From Glycomyces sp. NRRL B-16210 (GTDB lineage Bacteria; Actinomycetota; Actinomycetes; Mycobacteriales; Micromonosporaceae), in the NCBI RefSeq assembly GCF_000719515.1, contig NZ_JOGR01000017.1, positions 19,609 through 83,608 on the forward strand: a DNA stretch of 64,000 nt. Reading direction: 5' to 3'. Shown here one piece after another: positions 54,263 through 62,838 of the stretch; the stretch's first letter is position 1, and every line of letters starts with the position of its first letter. The position numbers and the translations under genes are program-made. The notes beneath the pieces were generated by a model. That model was not told the origin of the DNA and searched no databases. It saw only the letters and a program-made list of their open reading frames with translations.

Positions 54263-56557
54263 GTGAGCACCCCCGCCGAGATCATCGCCAAGCACGGGTT
54301 CACCTCGCACGAGGACGTCGACGACCTTCCGATCGCCTATCGCGATCGCGAAGGGCGCCATCACATCTCACCGCAGATCACCGCCAGGTTCGAAGACGCG
54401 GACAAAGCCCGGGCCGAGCAGCTCACCACCGAGTGGCCGAGCCCCGGCCGGGCGATGCTCGACGTGCTCGTGTGCACGGACGAGAAGGTGAGCGGCACCG
54501 GTGTGCTGCTGCTCGATGGCGAGCCGGTCGCGGCCGGGGACGGGCGCTACCAGTTCGAAGTCGATCCGGGGCCGCACCGTCTCGAAGTGCAGGGCGGCGA
54601 CGCCTCGTCCACCGCCTTCGTCGCCGTCGCCGGCGAACGGCACTGCTTCACCAGCGGCCACCGGGTGGCCGTCAGGAACGGGGTCGGATTCCGGAACGTG
54701 CTCCATCGAGTCCGCGACGAACGAGGACTACTGCCACTGCTGAGGGGAAGGTCGGCCAGGGCCTCCTCCACCGGTTGTCTACTGGCGGTAGGCGCCTGGC
54801 CGACGTTCATCCTCGGTGGCATCCTGATGGACCGACACTCCGGAGTCTGGGGCGTCGTCGGGGCCGTCCTGCTCGCCGTGGGCCTCGCCGCGCTCTTCGG
54901 TGGATTCACGATGGGCGCGGTCACGACCCTTCGGCTCCACAAGCGAGCGATCGCCTCCAGAATCGACGAACCCCGCACCGCTCCAACGATTCCCGGCGGC
55001 TACGCCGGGACCGCCATCGCCTTCCCCTCCGGGAACGAAGCCCGCGACTGGGCGCGCAAGCGGCCGGAGCGCGGTGTCCTGCTGGTGTTCGACCTGTTCC
55101 TGTACAAGCTGTCCCGCGCGGCCGACCGCAACCCCTCGTACACCGGCAGCGGGGAGGCGTTCGCGTTCGCTCACGTCGAACACCCACGGCTCCGGATCGA
55201 CGGAGCACCGGCCCCATGCGACTGGGCCGCTTGGTATTACCCGCTCTCCCCGGGGGTCCACCGCTTCACCGTCGAGCACGGCGAGGCGCGGCACGAGTTC
55301 GAGGTCAAGGTGCCCGACTTCGACTCGATCACCGTCATGCACGTGCCGATCCGAGCGTTTCTGTTGCAGCGCCCGCAGTCAGGGGCGATCGAGTCGTTGC
55401 CCTCGCAGATTCGGGACCGGGAAGTCTGGAGCGCGAAGCGGATCGCCATGGACACCCGTCGGCACAAGCTTGAGACCTGGGACCCGCCGCGGATCTGGCC
55501 TCGCGCTCGAGCGTTATTCGGCCGAGCCGTCGAGAACCTTGCGGAGGAACGCGGCGAACGCGTCGGGCTTGCCGGTCTGGCCGTACTCGCCGCCGAGGAA
55601 ACCGCCGTGGTTGCTGGGGAAGTACGTCGGTTCGAGGCCGAGCTTCTCGGCGACGATGCGGGAGGTGCGGCCGGTCAGCTCCTCGCCGGTCTCCTCGCCG
55701 ACGCCGATCACAATTCGAGTCGAAGCGGCGCGGAGGGCCTTGAAGTCCGGCTCGAAGGCATTGCAGGTCACCATGTTCTGGCCGAACATCGGGTCGTCGC
55801 GATTGCCGTCGTCCCCTGTGGGCAGTCCGAAGGCGGCCGGGTCGGGCGCGGGCCGGTCGAGGTAGTCCTCCGGGAGCGGGCCCTGGATCGAGATCAGCGC
55901 GATGAACTTCGCCATCGCCGGGCCGAAGCCCTCGCGCAGGTAGGTGTCGCGGATGTCCCGGCTGGCCGCGAGGGCCGTCGCGCTGTCGGGCAGGAGGCTC
56001 GCGGTGGGCGGCTCGTGCGCGACGAGGGTGCGAACCAGCTCGGGGTGGCGGGCGACCAGGGCGAGGGCGTTGACCGCGCCGCCGCTGGAGGCGAACATGT
56101 CCACCGGCTCGTCGCTGACCGCCGCGATGAGGCGGCGGAGGTCGTCGGCGTGCTCCTCGGGGGTGCTCTCCGCCGCCCCGTCGGTGCGCTTGCTGCGCTC
56201 GGAGCCGCGCGGGTCGTAGGTGACGATGGTGCGGTCGGGGAAGTGTCCGGCGAGGGTCGCGAAGCCCGGCGCGGCCATCGGCGAGCCGATGAGGAGCAAG
56301 GGCGTTCCGCCGCGTTCGCGGACGTCGTAGTACAGGTCGGCGCCGGGTGCGTGCAGGACCTGCGTTCGCGGTTCGGTCATCGGGTCTCCTCGGTCGGTGA
56401 TCGAGTGTTGCCCGTAGAGACGAGGGGCGAGCCCCGAACTCATCGCCGCGCGCCCGGCCGGATAGCCTTGAGCACCGCATGCAGCAGGCCGCACTCGGCC
56501 CATATGCGCCTCCGATGCGGCCCGCGGATACTGTACCCTCTTCGCGGGGGCCTCTAG
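54263..56557 (+). CDS. Membrane protein gene with lost stop, running antisense through a hydrolase
   Basis: The GTG-initiated frame encodes a protein-like N-terminal part of about 415 residues with strand-rich domains (VLLLDGEPVAAGDGRYQFEVDPGP and VHRFTVEHGEARHEFEV) and two membrane segments near 170-215. After about 55500 it goes on in frame antisense to the hydrolase gene and stops only at TAG 56555-56557, inside tRNA-Lys. The protein-like part probably once ended near 55500. The second half is high-GC antisense reading and not trusted. Confidence 0.5.
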   Translation: MSTPAEIIAKHGFTSHEDVDDLPIAYRDREGRHHISPQITARFEDADKARAEQLTTEWPSPGRAMLDVLVCTDEKVSGTGVLLLDGEPVAAGDGRYQFEVDPGPHRLEVQGGDASSTAFVAVAGERHCFTSGHRVAVRNGVGFRNVLHRVRDERGLLPLLRGRSARASSTGCLLAVGAWPTFILGGILMDRHSGVWGVVGAVLLAVGLAALFGGFTMGAVTTLRLHKRAIASRIDEPRTAPTIPGGYAGTAIAFPSGNEARDWARKRPERGVLLVFDLFLYKLSRAADRNPSYTGSGEAFAFAHVEHPRLRIDGAPAPCDWAAWYYPLSPGVHRFTVEHGEARHEFEVKVPDFDSITVMHVPIRAFLLQRPQSGAIESLPSQIRDREVWSAKRIAMDTRRHKLETWDPPRIWPRARALFGRAVENLAEERGERVGLAGLAVLAAEETAVVAGEVRRFEAELLGDDAGGAAGQLLAGLLADADHNSSRSGAEGLEVRLEGIAGHHVLAEHRVVAIAVVPCGQSEGGRVGRGPVEVVLRERALDRDQRDELRHRRAEALAQVGVADVPAGREGRRAVGQEARGGRLVRDEGANQLGVAGDQGEGVDRAAAGGEHVHRLVADRRDEAAEVVGVLLGGALRRPVGALAALGAARVVGDDGAVGEVSGEGREARRGHRRADEEQGRSAAFADVVVQVGAGCVQDLRSRFGHRVSSVGDRVLPVETRGEPRTHRRAPGRIALSTACSRPHSAHMRLRCGPRILYPLRGGL
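55514..56380 (-). CDS. Alpha/beta hydrolase
   Basis: This 288-residue protein has an alpha/beta hydrolase fold: YYDVRERGGTPLLLIG, DPRGSERSKRTDG and DMFASSGGAVNALALVARHP (nucleophile elbow, Ser). ATG 56380 is preceded by GAGGAGACCCG. Catalytic His near the C-terminus (PSNHGGF). Substrate unknown. It lies inside the long antisense plus-strand frame. Confidence 0.88.
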   Translation of the reverse strand: MTEPRTQVLHAPGADLYYDVRERGGTPLLLIGSPMAAPGFATLAGHFPDRTIVTYDPRGSERSKRTDGAAESTPEEHADDLRRLIAAVSDEPVDMFASSGGAVNALALVARHPELVRTLVAHEPPTASLLPDSATALAASRDIRDTYLREGFGPAMAKFIALISIQGPLPEDYLDRPAPDPAAFGLPTGDDGNRDDPMFGQNMVTCNAFEPDFKALRAASTRIVIGVGEETGEELTGRTSRIVAEKLGLEPTYFPSNHGGFLGGEYGQTGKPDAFAAFLRKVLDGSAE

Positions 56558-56623
56558 CTCAATTGGCAGAGCTGCGGACTTTTAATCCGTAGGTTCTCGG
56601 TTCGAGTCCGAGGGGGCCCACCA
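56548..56623 (+). tRNA. tRNA-Lys (anticodon TTT)
   Basis: Acceptor GGGCCTC pairs with GGGGCCC (one G-T pair). D arm AGCTC/GAGCT, anticodon loop CTTTTAA on stem GCGGA/TCCGT, T arm CTCGG-TTCGAGT-CCGAG. CCA is encoded at 56621-56623. Decodes AAA and AAG. Confidence 0.97.
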
Positions 56624-57128
56624 CAACAGCCCTTGACCAGTGCATTCCATGGTCGATCGGTGAATCCCCAGAGCCTGCGCCATGGTGGCGTACGAGGAAT
56701 CCGAGCCGGTCACTGGCGAACGGATCGCATCGGCCCTGAACGCATCTCTGTAAAAGCTGCATCCTTAGGTTTCGGACTCGGAAGCGAACACCGCCGCCCG
56801 ACAAACTGAGACCGAACCGCAAGACCAGGAGCCCACGGACTCCAACACCATCACCGCCGGACACGCCTACTGGGCCGCCCCCCGCCGGTACCGAACCATG
56901 GGCCGGAGACCCTGCCCGATGGACCCCCGCCAGAGACCTCACCGCAGGCACCTGGCTCCACACCGGCCACGGCACCTGGACCCAGACCACCGCCGTCACC
57001 CACCACACCGACGAAACCAGCACCCGCAACCTCACTCGTCTCGCCCTGGCGGTCGAAGTTTCGGCATGGATACATTGGTGTGCCTGATGTAAGTCGATCG
57101 AAGTTCCGGTTGAAAGTGGGGGTCTAGG
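56624..57128. other. Stretch after tRNA-Lys with a decayed gene
   Basis: Includes a HINT-domain remnant (56835-57036). The rest shows no RNA gene, duplicated tRNA end or full coding sequence. The G+C content falls sharply from about 57100. Confidence 0.6.
56835..57036 (+). pseudogene. Frameshifted HINT-domain remnant of an Rhs/polymorphic toxin
   Basis: Frame one reads TDSNTITAGHAYWAA (56835-56879). A shift in a C6 run at about 56878-56883 moves to the next frame, reading PAGTEPWAGDPARWTPARDL and DLTAGTWLHT, then TWTQTTAVTHHTDETSTRNLT (to 57036). HxFW/HxYW, W.ARDLTAG.WL and the closing NLT are the hallmarks of the pretoxin-HINT domains of Rhs-type toxins. The HTYYVLAG end and the toxin domain are gone. 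Upstream Rhs core is also absent. Confidence 0.65.
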
Positions 57129-58139
57129 GTGGGTTCTAACAGGGAAAATTGTGAAGTAATCGAAGTTCCAATCGCATTGGAACAAGTGGTTGAACCTCCC
57201 TGTGATTCATTGTCGATTTCGAGTATTGGAATTGGCATCGACGACTCACTTATTGTGAAATGGGACCAAGATGGTTCCCTCCAAGGTCATCGTTCTCCGG
57301 GAAACACGAGTTCGTCCGGCGGTTTGATCACGGTCAACAAGCTTGACGGAGCTATTGATCGGATAAGCACGGAGGTCTCGCCGAATGTGTTCACCGGAAT
57401 TCAAGCTCTGCCTCATCATGAGTTTTTGCTCTATGGCGCACCGTTTCAGCCGGGTGGACTTGACGCCGAATGCAATGCTGTAGTCATTGATGCGAGCGGA
57501 AATGTTCGACGGACTGGATTCCTGGGACCAGGTATCAATGATGTCCGAACCACATCGGCGGGCAGGATAATAGTTGCCTATAGTGATGAAGGTCTTCTTG
57601 GTGGGGAGGGGGAATGGGGCGTTGTCGGGGGCGCAGGAATCTCAGAGTTTGACCTCGATTTCAGGCAGGTTTGGGCGTATCCGAACGACGGCAGTGTGGA
57701 AAGTATCATCGATTGCTATGCGCTCAATGTTGTAGGAGAAGCGGTATGGGCGTATGGGTACGACGCATTTGACATCTCTCGAATTGACCGCGGAGTGGTA
57801 TCAACGTGGTCGAATCGGTTGAAGGAAGGGGCCGGTGATATCTTGGTTGCCGGTGCCGCTATTGCGCTTACCGGTGGATATGATGAATCCCCGGACAAGC
57901 TGTCGATATACTCACTTGAAGATGGATTTATTCAGCAGATAGGTGAACGACGGCTTATATTCGAGGGCTTGAAACCGGCCAGCAGAGTGAACCGCCCCGA
58001 TCAGGTCGCTTGGAACTTCAGCTTCGCCAACGGGTCGATGCTCCATCGCGTGACTCTCGATGGAAGATGGTACCGTATCGACATATCAGAGCTTATTGCC
58101 TTATTACCCCCACTATCCGTCGTCGCAGTTCATGGGTAG
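57129..58139 (+). CDS. Low-GC orphan protein, possibly immunity to an Rhs toxin
   Basis: This 336-residue protein, GTG start, has clearly lower G+C than its surroundings. It reads as repeated short strands ending in D or G (SLIVKWDQDGSLQG, GISEFDLDFRQVW, MLHRVTLDGRWYRID), as in a beta-propeller or WD-like fold. No signal peptide. Its position after a decayed HINT toxin remnant suggests an immunity gene, but that is context only. No family is recognised. Confidence 0.7.
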   Translation: MGSNRENCEVIEVPIALEQVVEPPCDSLSISSIGIGIDDSLIVKWDQDGSLQGHRSPGNTSSSGGLITVNKLDGAIDRISTEVSPNVFTGIQALPHHEFLLYGAPFQPGGLDAECNAVVIDASGNVRRTGFLGPGINDVRTTSAGRIIVAYSDEGLLGGEGEWGVVGGAGISEFDLDFRQVWAYPNDGSVESIIDCYALNVVGEAVWAYGYDAFDISRIDRGVVSTWSNRLKEGAGDILVAGAAIALTGGYDESPDKLSIYSLEDGFIQQIGERRLIFEGLKPASRVNRPDQVAWNFSFANGSMLHRVTLDGRWYRIDISELIALLPPLSVVAVHG

Positions 58140-58691
58140 CGATGCCGTATTACGTGATAGAAGTCGGCTGCGCGAATCCGCGTTCGACCATCTCCGGCAT
58201 GTGAGACTCGACCTTGTACAGCCAGATGGGCAGGATCGGCCCTTGGCGGCAGCGTTCGCCGTGTGCTGGAAGCGCATCAGCGCTCCCGCGTCGCTGTCAG
58301 TCTGACCGACACCCCCACCTCGCCGATTTGCCGCCAAAAGGAGAAGCGGCGACCGTGGCCAGTCCCGCGACACCGCCAGGCGTCGATCGGAATGCACGCC
58401 GGGCCGGCACCACCTTCCACGGTCGAGAACGAACCGAGAGAACTCAGGCTGACACTCAACCACGCAGGGCGGTTCAGGGAGCGATCGTGGCATTGACAGC
58501 GCGTGCCGTATACCTTAAGTTCTGATGCACCTCGATGCGGACACCACCCCGGAACGTGGACAGTGGATTCGGACCGGTGCCGACCCCACTGGTGCCGCTC
58601 GCACAGCAGATGGCGGTTGCTTTTGGAGTGCTGATCAACTCTGAAATATCAGCCTCGGGATCTATCAGAGGAACAGGTCGGGTTTACTGGT
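58140..58691. other. 552-bp stretch between the two low-GC genes
   Basis: Mixed G+C. Short frames (58140-58300, and about 58535-58690) read protein-like but carry stops or shifts, so they are probably gene fragments. I see no RNA gene or clear promoter. Confidence 0.5.
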
Positions 58692-59243
58692 ATGGACAAG
58701 ATGACGGTTCGACGGCGACACGCAGTTGTCGTGTTCCGATCTGTAATTGCGATGATTCTGATAGCACAGGGGATTCTACTGCTCTTGACAAAGGAAGAAT
58801 CGATAGCATCCGCCAGAGCGGCGATCGATCGGGACATTGAGCTTGATTCGAAGAACTACCTGGACCTGATCGAGTCGATTGTCTCATATCGACATATGAC
58901 GGTCGCAGTATTTGCGTTGATACTCGCTGGGTTCTGTATATTGCTCGCTGTAGCTGACGCGAAGGGCCGTCTTCGGGATAGTGCTCCAGGTTGGCTGCTG
59001 TGGATTTTCGCAGTTCTTGTGTTTTGTATATTTGAGATCGGAAATACAACCGGTTTCTCACTGAGGCCTGGTTTCGAGTACGAATTGGTGCGAAGTTTTG
59101 TAAGCAGGAGTGAGCTTCCTATTGTCGCGTTCGTCAATATTATGGCTTGGATCGCCCTGTATGTTGGATTGCCTATTTCAAATATTTGGAAGTCCAAGCT
59201 GACACAAGGTCTTACGCCACCTCCAAGCGAGTCGCGACAGTAA
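58692..59243 (+). CDS. Low-GC four-segment membrane protein
   Basis: This 183-residue protein has four hydrophobic segments (about 12-33, 70-90, 102-122, 143-162). ATG 58692 (or 58701). Low G+C like the gene at 57129. Codon use differs from the housekeeping genes. It might be a membrane immunity protein of a toxin module; function is unknown. Confidence 0.72.
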   Translation: MDKMTVRRRHAVVVFRSVIAMILIAQGILLLLTKEESIASARAAIDRDIELDSKNYLDLIESIVSYRHMTVAVFALILAGFCILLAVADAKGRLRDSAPGWLLWIFAVLVFCIFEIGNTTGFSLRPGFEYELVRSFVSRSELPIVAFVNIMAWIALYVGLPISNIWKSKLTQGLTPPPSESRQ

Positions 59244-59264
59244 AGTGTCTGTCGCATCGGCTCC

Positions 59265-59846
59265 TCAGTCGTTTTCGGCGGGGAGGATTCGGGTGGCGGC
59301 TTCGGTTATGAGGGCGTCGGCTCGGTCTTGGTCGAAGAGGTCGGGGAGTGTCAGGCGTTCCACTATGAGGCCGTTGAGCAGTAGGTAGAGCAGGACCACC
59401 GCGTCGTCGTCTCCCGGCAGGCCGCTGCCGATGTGGAAGTCGATGTTGTCCTGCACGATGGCGCGGACCTGCTCGGTGAGGGCCGTGCGCAGTTCGGGTC
59501 TGCGGGTCGATTCCAGGCGCAGCTCCAGCATCGCCAGGTGCCCTGACGGGAAGGCCGTGATCCGCTCGACCATCTCGTGCAGGAGCCGGTTCGCTGTCGC
59601 GCGGGTGCGCGGCAGCGCGAGGGCCTCGCCCATGACCGTGGGCCCCGGGTCCAGCCGCTCGAAGACCCTGCCGCTGACCTGCATCAGCAGTTCGTCGCGG
59701 CTGGCGAAGTAGTTCGAGGCGGTGCCGACGGGCACCTTCGCCTGCTGGTCCACCGCGCGGAACGTGAGTCCCCGGGCCCCCTGTGCTGCGAGCACTTCGA
59801 TGGCGGCGTCGACGAGCGCCGCACGGCGCTCGGGGTTCTGGCGCAT
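59265..59846 (-). CDS. TetR-family regulator
   Basis: This 193-residue regulator has HTH residues TFRAVDQQAKVPVGTASNYFASRDELLMQV. ATG 59846 is preceded by GAGGAG. It is divergent from the reductase/DUF1772 operon and an inverted repeat sits in the shared promoter, so it probably represses both. Confidence 0.88.
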   Translation of the reverse strand: MRQNPERRAALVDAAIEVLAAQGARGLTFRAVDQQAKVPVGTASNYFASRDELLMQVSGRVFERLDPGPTVMGEALALPRTRATANRLLHEMVERITAFPSGHLAMLELRLESTRRPELRTALTEQVRAIVQDNIDFHIGSGLPGDDDAVVLLYLLLNGLIVERLTLPDLFDQDRADALITEAATRILPAEND

Positions 59847-59860
59847 GTTCCACTCCTCGA

Positions 59861-59890
59861 TTGACACCACTTCAGGCGTAGTGGTATGTT
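59861..59890 (+). promoter_or_regulatory. Promoter overlapped by TetR-type operator
   Basis: A -35 TTGACA (59861) and -10 TATGTT (59885) at 18-bp spacing read toward the reductase. The 20-bp inverted repeat ACCACTTCAGGCGTAGTGGT (59866-59885) fills the space between. The second half of it, ACCACTTC, recurs near 59894. This is the classical layout of TetR-type autoregulation. Confidence 0.75.
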
Positions 59891-59928
59891 CAAACCACTT
59901 CATTCATAGTACTTCAACCGGAGTGTAT

Positions 59929-60501
59929 ATGCGCGAGCTGACCTACTACGTCGGCGTCTCCATCGACGGCTACATCGCGGGCCCCGGCGGCGAATTCGAC
60001 CGCCTCCCGATCGAACCGGACGTCACCGCTGCCATGAGCGAGGTGCGGCCCGAGACCGTCCCGACCGCCTTCCGGGAACTCATGGGCCTGGAAGGCGCGC
60101 CCAACCGCAGCTACGACACCGTCCTCATGGGACGCGGCTCCTACGAGCCCGCCCTGAAGGAGGGCATCACCAGCCCTTACGCGCACCTGCGGCAGTACGT
60201 GTTCTCGAAAAGCCTTTCGCCCGAGGAGAGCGCCGGCGTTACCCTTGTAGGCGCCGACCCGCTCGACTTCGTGCGCGGGCTCAAGGCGCAAGAGGGCCTC
60301 GGCATCTGGCTCTGCGGCGGCGGCAAGCTCGCCGCGGCGCTGGCCCCCGAGATCGACGAGATCGTCCTCAAGCGGTACCCGGTCGTCTTCGGCGGCGGCA
60401 TCAGCATGTTCGACGGCCCGTACGAACCGCGCAGCTTCGTTCTCGCCGAGAACCGCACCTTCGACTCCGGCGCCGCCGTCCAGACCTATCGGAAGGAATA
60501 G
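59929..60501 (+). CDS. Dihydrofolate reductase-like (RibD C-terminal) protein
   Basis: This 190-residue protein has YYVGVSIDGYIAGPGGEF, MGRGSYE and LWLCGGGKLAAAL-like GIWLCGGGKLAA, the NADPH-binding features of the RibD C-terminal domain family. No deaminase domain is attached, so it is a stand-alone reductase. CCGGAG precedes ATG 59929. It may act in reductive detoxification, and is under the TetR regulator. Confidence 0.88.
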   Translation: MRELTYYVGVSIDGYIAGPGGEFDRLPIEPDVTAAMSEVRPETVPTAFRELMGLEGAPNRSYDTVLMGRGSYEPALKEGITSPYAHLRQYVFSKSLSPEESAGVTLVGADPLDFVRGLKAQEGLGIWLCGGGKLAAALAPEIDEIVLKRYPVVFGGGISMFDGPYEPRSFVLAENRTFDSGAAVQTYRKE

Positions 60502-60507
60502 CCGCCC

Positions 60508-61008
60508 ATGCGCCTGCTCCAACTCCTCGCCCTGCTCGCAGCGACCCTCAGCGCCGGCCTCATGGCCGGGCTGTTCACCGGCTTCTCCTACGCGGTCATG
60601 CCCGGCATCAAGATCCTCGACGACAGGTCCTGGGTCGCGGCGATGCAGCAGATCAACCGAGTGATCATGAACGGCTGGTTCATGACCGCCTTCCTCGGCT
60701 CGGTCGCCTTCACCGGCGCCGCCCTGGCCTTGAACTGGTTCTCCGACGACCGGTCGGCCCTGCCTTGGATCGCCGTCGCCCTCGTGCTCGCTCTGGTCGC
60801 GTTCATCGGCACCATCGGCGTGAACGTCCCGCTCAACGACCAGCTCATGGCCGCGGGGGACCCGTCGACGTTCGACGACCTCGCGGGATTGAGGGAACGC
60901 GTCGAAGCCAAGTGGATCGCCTGGAACACCGTGCGCGGCGTCGCCTCGCTCGGGTCTCTCGCGGCGCTGGCCTGGGCCCTCGTCGTCCACGGCCGTGCGA
61001 GCGGATGA
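60508..61008 (+). CDS. DUF1772 membrane protein
   Basis: This 166-residue protein has four membrane segments (about 4-30, 55-78, 90-108, 143-162). The MPGI and LPLNDQL-like VPLNDQLMAAG segments are typical for DUF1772 (anthrone-oxygenase-like). It lies six bases after the reductase stop and is likely co-transcribed. Function unknown. Confidence 0.85.
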   Translation: MRLLQLLALLAATLSAGLMAGLFTGFSYAVMPGIKILDDRSWVAAMQQINRVIMNGWFMTAFLGSVAFTGAALALNWFSDDRSALPWIAVALVLALVAFIGTIGVNVPLNDQLMAAGDPSTFDDLAGLRERVEAKWIAWNTVRGVASLGSLAALAWALVVHGRASG

Positions 61009-61039
61009 CCGCGGCTGTGACCTGCGGCATTATCGATGC

Positions 61040-61055
61040 CCTGGTGTTCACCAGG
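61040..61055. promoter_or_regulatory. 16-bp perfect palindrome
   Basis: CCTGGTG-TT-CACCAGG downstream of the DUF1772 gene. It may be an operator for the small gene at 61204 or the end of the reductase operon. Confidence 0.4.
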
Positions 61056-61203
61056 CTTACCCGAGGGTTTCCTGGGGCGTAATGAGCCGGTGACACGGGC
61101 CGGTCAGAGTAGTGCGCGAGGCCCGGGAACCACCGCTTCGCGGAGGGCCTCACCGCCGCACCGGCGCGGCAGCTACCCGCATCACCGCCCGGAAGGAACA
61201 CCG

Positions 61204-61413
61204 ATGGACCCTTACGCGTTCTTGGCCATCCAGCTCATCAGCACCGAAGCGAAGTCGGCGCTGCCCGACGCCCCGGTCGTCCCGGAGCGGCCTTCGCTCG
61301 CCAGCCGTATCGCGGACGGCCTTGCCGCCGCCCGCCGCGGCCTCTACGCCCGCGCACTGCGGGTGCCGACCGAAGCCGCGCTGAAGCGAACCGAGGTCCG
61401 CCGAGCCGCCTAG
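61204..61413 (+). CDS. Small protein of 69 residues
   Basis: The start ATG follows CGGAAGGAACACC, a good ribosome site, so the gene is probably real. The protein is helical, with MDPYAFLAIQLISTE at the N-terminus and a basic helical end (RGLYARALRVPTEAALKRTE). It might bind membrane. It is closed by a perfect terminator. Unknown function. Confidence 0.7.
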   Translation: MDPYAFLAIQLISTEAKSALPDAPVVPERPSLASRIADGLAAARRGLYARALRVPTEAALKRTEVRRAA

Positions 61414-61427
61414 GCCTGCAAGCGAAC

Positions 61428-61459
61428 AGCGGCCGGGGAGCTACTGCTCCCCGGCCGCT
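61428..61459. terminator. Perfect 14-bp bidirectional terminator
   Basis: AGCGGCCGGGGAGC pairs perfectly with its complement around TACT. It lies between the small gene and the converging amidohydrolase gene. Confidence 0.88.
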
Positions 61460-61472
61460 CGTCGTGTCGGCC

Positions 61473-62612
61473 TCAGCCGACTTCGACGCCTTCGATGTAG
61501 GCCTGCTCGACCTTCGAGTAGATGTCGAGCGGGTCGCCCGACCACACGCAGAAGTCGGCGTCCTTGCCCGCTTCGAGCGAGCCGATCCGGTCGTCCACGC
61601 CCATGATCTTCGCCGGGTTGATCGTGACCGAGCGCAGCGCGGTGTCGCGGTCGAGCCCGGCCTTGACCGCGAGCATGACCTGGATGATGAGGTGCTCGAT
61701 CGGGACGACCGGGTGGTCGGTGGTGATCGCGAGCGTCACGCCCGCGGCGGCGAGCTTCGCGGCGTTCTCCGGCCAGCGGTTCACCGTCTCCACCTTCGAA
61801 CGCGAGCACAGCAGCGGGCCGAAGATCACCGGGATGCCGCGCTCGGCGACGAGGTCGGCGAGCAGGTGCGCCTCGGTGCCGTGGTCGAGGACCAGGTCGT
61901 AGCCGAACTCCTCGGCGACGCGCAGCGCGGTGGCGATGTCGTCGGCGCGGTGGCAGTGCTGGCGCCACGGGATCTCGCGGTCGAGGACCTTCCCGAGCAC
62001 TTCGAGCTTGAGGTCGCGGGCGGGTTCGTCGCCCGCGCGGTGGTTCTCGGCCTCCACGAACGCCTGCCGCAGGACGCCGGCGGTGCCCAGGCGGGTCGAC
62101 GGGGTCTTCTTCTGATCGCCGTAGACGCGCTTCGGGTTCTCGCCGAGGGCCGACTTCACACCGGACGGGGAGCGCAGCACCATCTCGTCCACGTAGCGCC
62201 CGACGGTCTTGATCGCGACGGTCTCGCCGCCGATCACGTTGCCCGAACCGGGGTTGACGTTGACGGCGAGCACGCCGCCCTCGAGGGCCTCGGCGAAGCC
62301 GGGCTCGGCCGGGTTGATGCCGTCTAGTGCGCGCACGTAGGCGGTGTTGGGGTCGGTCATCTCGTTGGTGTCGTTGCCGGCCCAGCCTTCGGCGACCTCG
62401 TGGACGCCGAGGTGGGTGTGGGCGTCGATGAGGCCCGGCACGATCCACTTGCCGGTCGCGTCATGGACCGGGACCCCTTCGGGCACCGTGAGGTCGGCAC
62501 CGCCGACGGCGCTGATCAGGCCGTTCTCGACCAGGAGGGTGCCCTGCTCGATGGGAGCGGAGGTGATGGGGACGATCGTCGCTCCGCGGAGCGCGAATGT
62601 GGCCGCTGACAT
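61473..62612 (-). CDS. Amidohydrolase (metal-dependent)
   Basis: This 379-residue enzyme has metal ligands DAHTHLG, HCHRADD, LDHGTEAH and TTDHPV. It belongs to the imidazolonepropionase-like amidohydrolase superfamily. Starts ATG 62612 with GAAGGCGGG upstream. Substrate cannot be named. Adjacent genes give no pathway clue. Confidence 0.9.
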   Translation of the reverse strand: MSAATFALRGATIVPITSAPIEQGTLLVENGLISAVGGADLTVPEGVPVHDATGKWIVPGLIDAHTHLGVHEVAEGWAGNDTNEMTDPNTAYVRALDGINPAEPGFAEALEGGVLAVNVNPGSGNVIGGETVAIKTVGRYVDEMVLRSPSGVKSALGENPKRVYGDQKKTPSTRLGTAGVLRQAFVEAENHRAGDEPARDLKLEVLGKVLDREIPWRQHCHRADDIATALRVAEEFGYDLVLDHGTEAHLLADLVAERGIPVIFGPLLCSRSKVETVNRWPENAAKLAAAGVTLAITTDHPVVPIEHLIIQVMLAVKAGLDRDTALRSVTINPAKIMGVDDRIGSLEAGKDADFCVWSGDPLDIYSKVEQAYIEGVEVG

Positions 62613-62733
62613 GGACCCGCCTTCCAGGTGGCTTGTCGGGTGATCGATGGGGCGGTGGCCCCGGCATCATCCTGCCCGACGAACTAGCCGCATGGCTAGC
62701 GCTCCGTCTGTTTCGTGGACCGTTCCACTTGCC

Positions 62734-62782
62734 GTACAAAGTACGTCGTGCGTCGTATGGAGTACTTTGTACTTCGTACGAT
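62734..62782. repeat. Degenerate heptamer array (GTACnnn)
   Basis: Seven successive 7-base units begin with GTAC, or once GTGC or GTAT. GTACAAAGTAC and GTACTTTGTAC, 11-bp complements with 17 bases between them, could form a hairpin. Confidence 0.85.
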
Positions 62783-62838
62783 GTTTTGCCTTTGGGGTGC
62801 ACTGGACTCTGTGCGGTGCACAGTATTTGATAATTGTC

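Noticed and set aside
56559..57185. Minus-strand frame ending GPLGLEPRTYGLKVRSSAN
   Set aside because: This is the well-known spurious translation across the antisense of a tRNA gene.
56548..59250. Integrated element with att sites at tRNA-Lys
   Set aside because: No second copy of the tRNA 3' end was found downstream and no integrase gene is visible.
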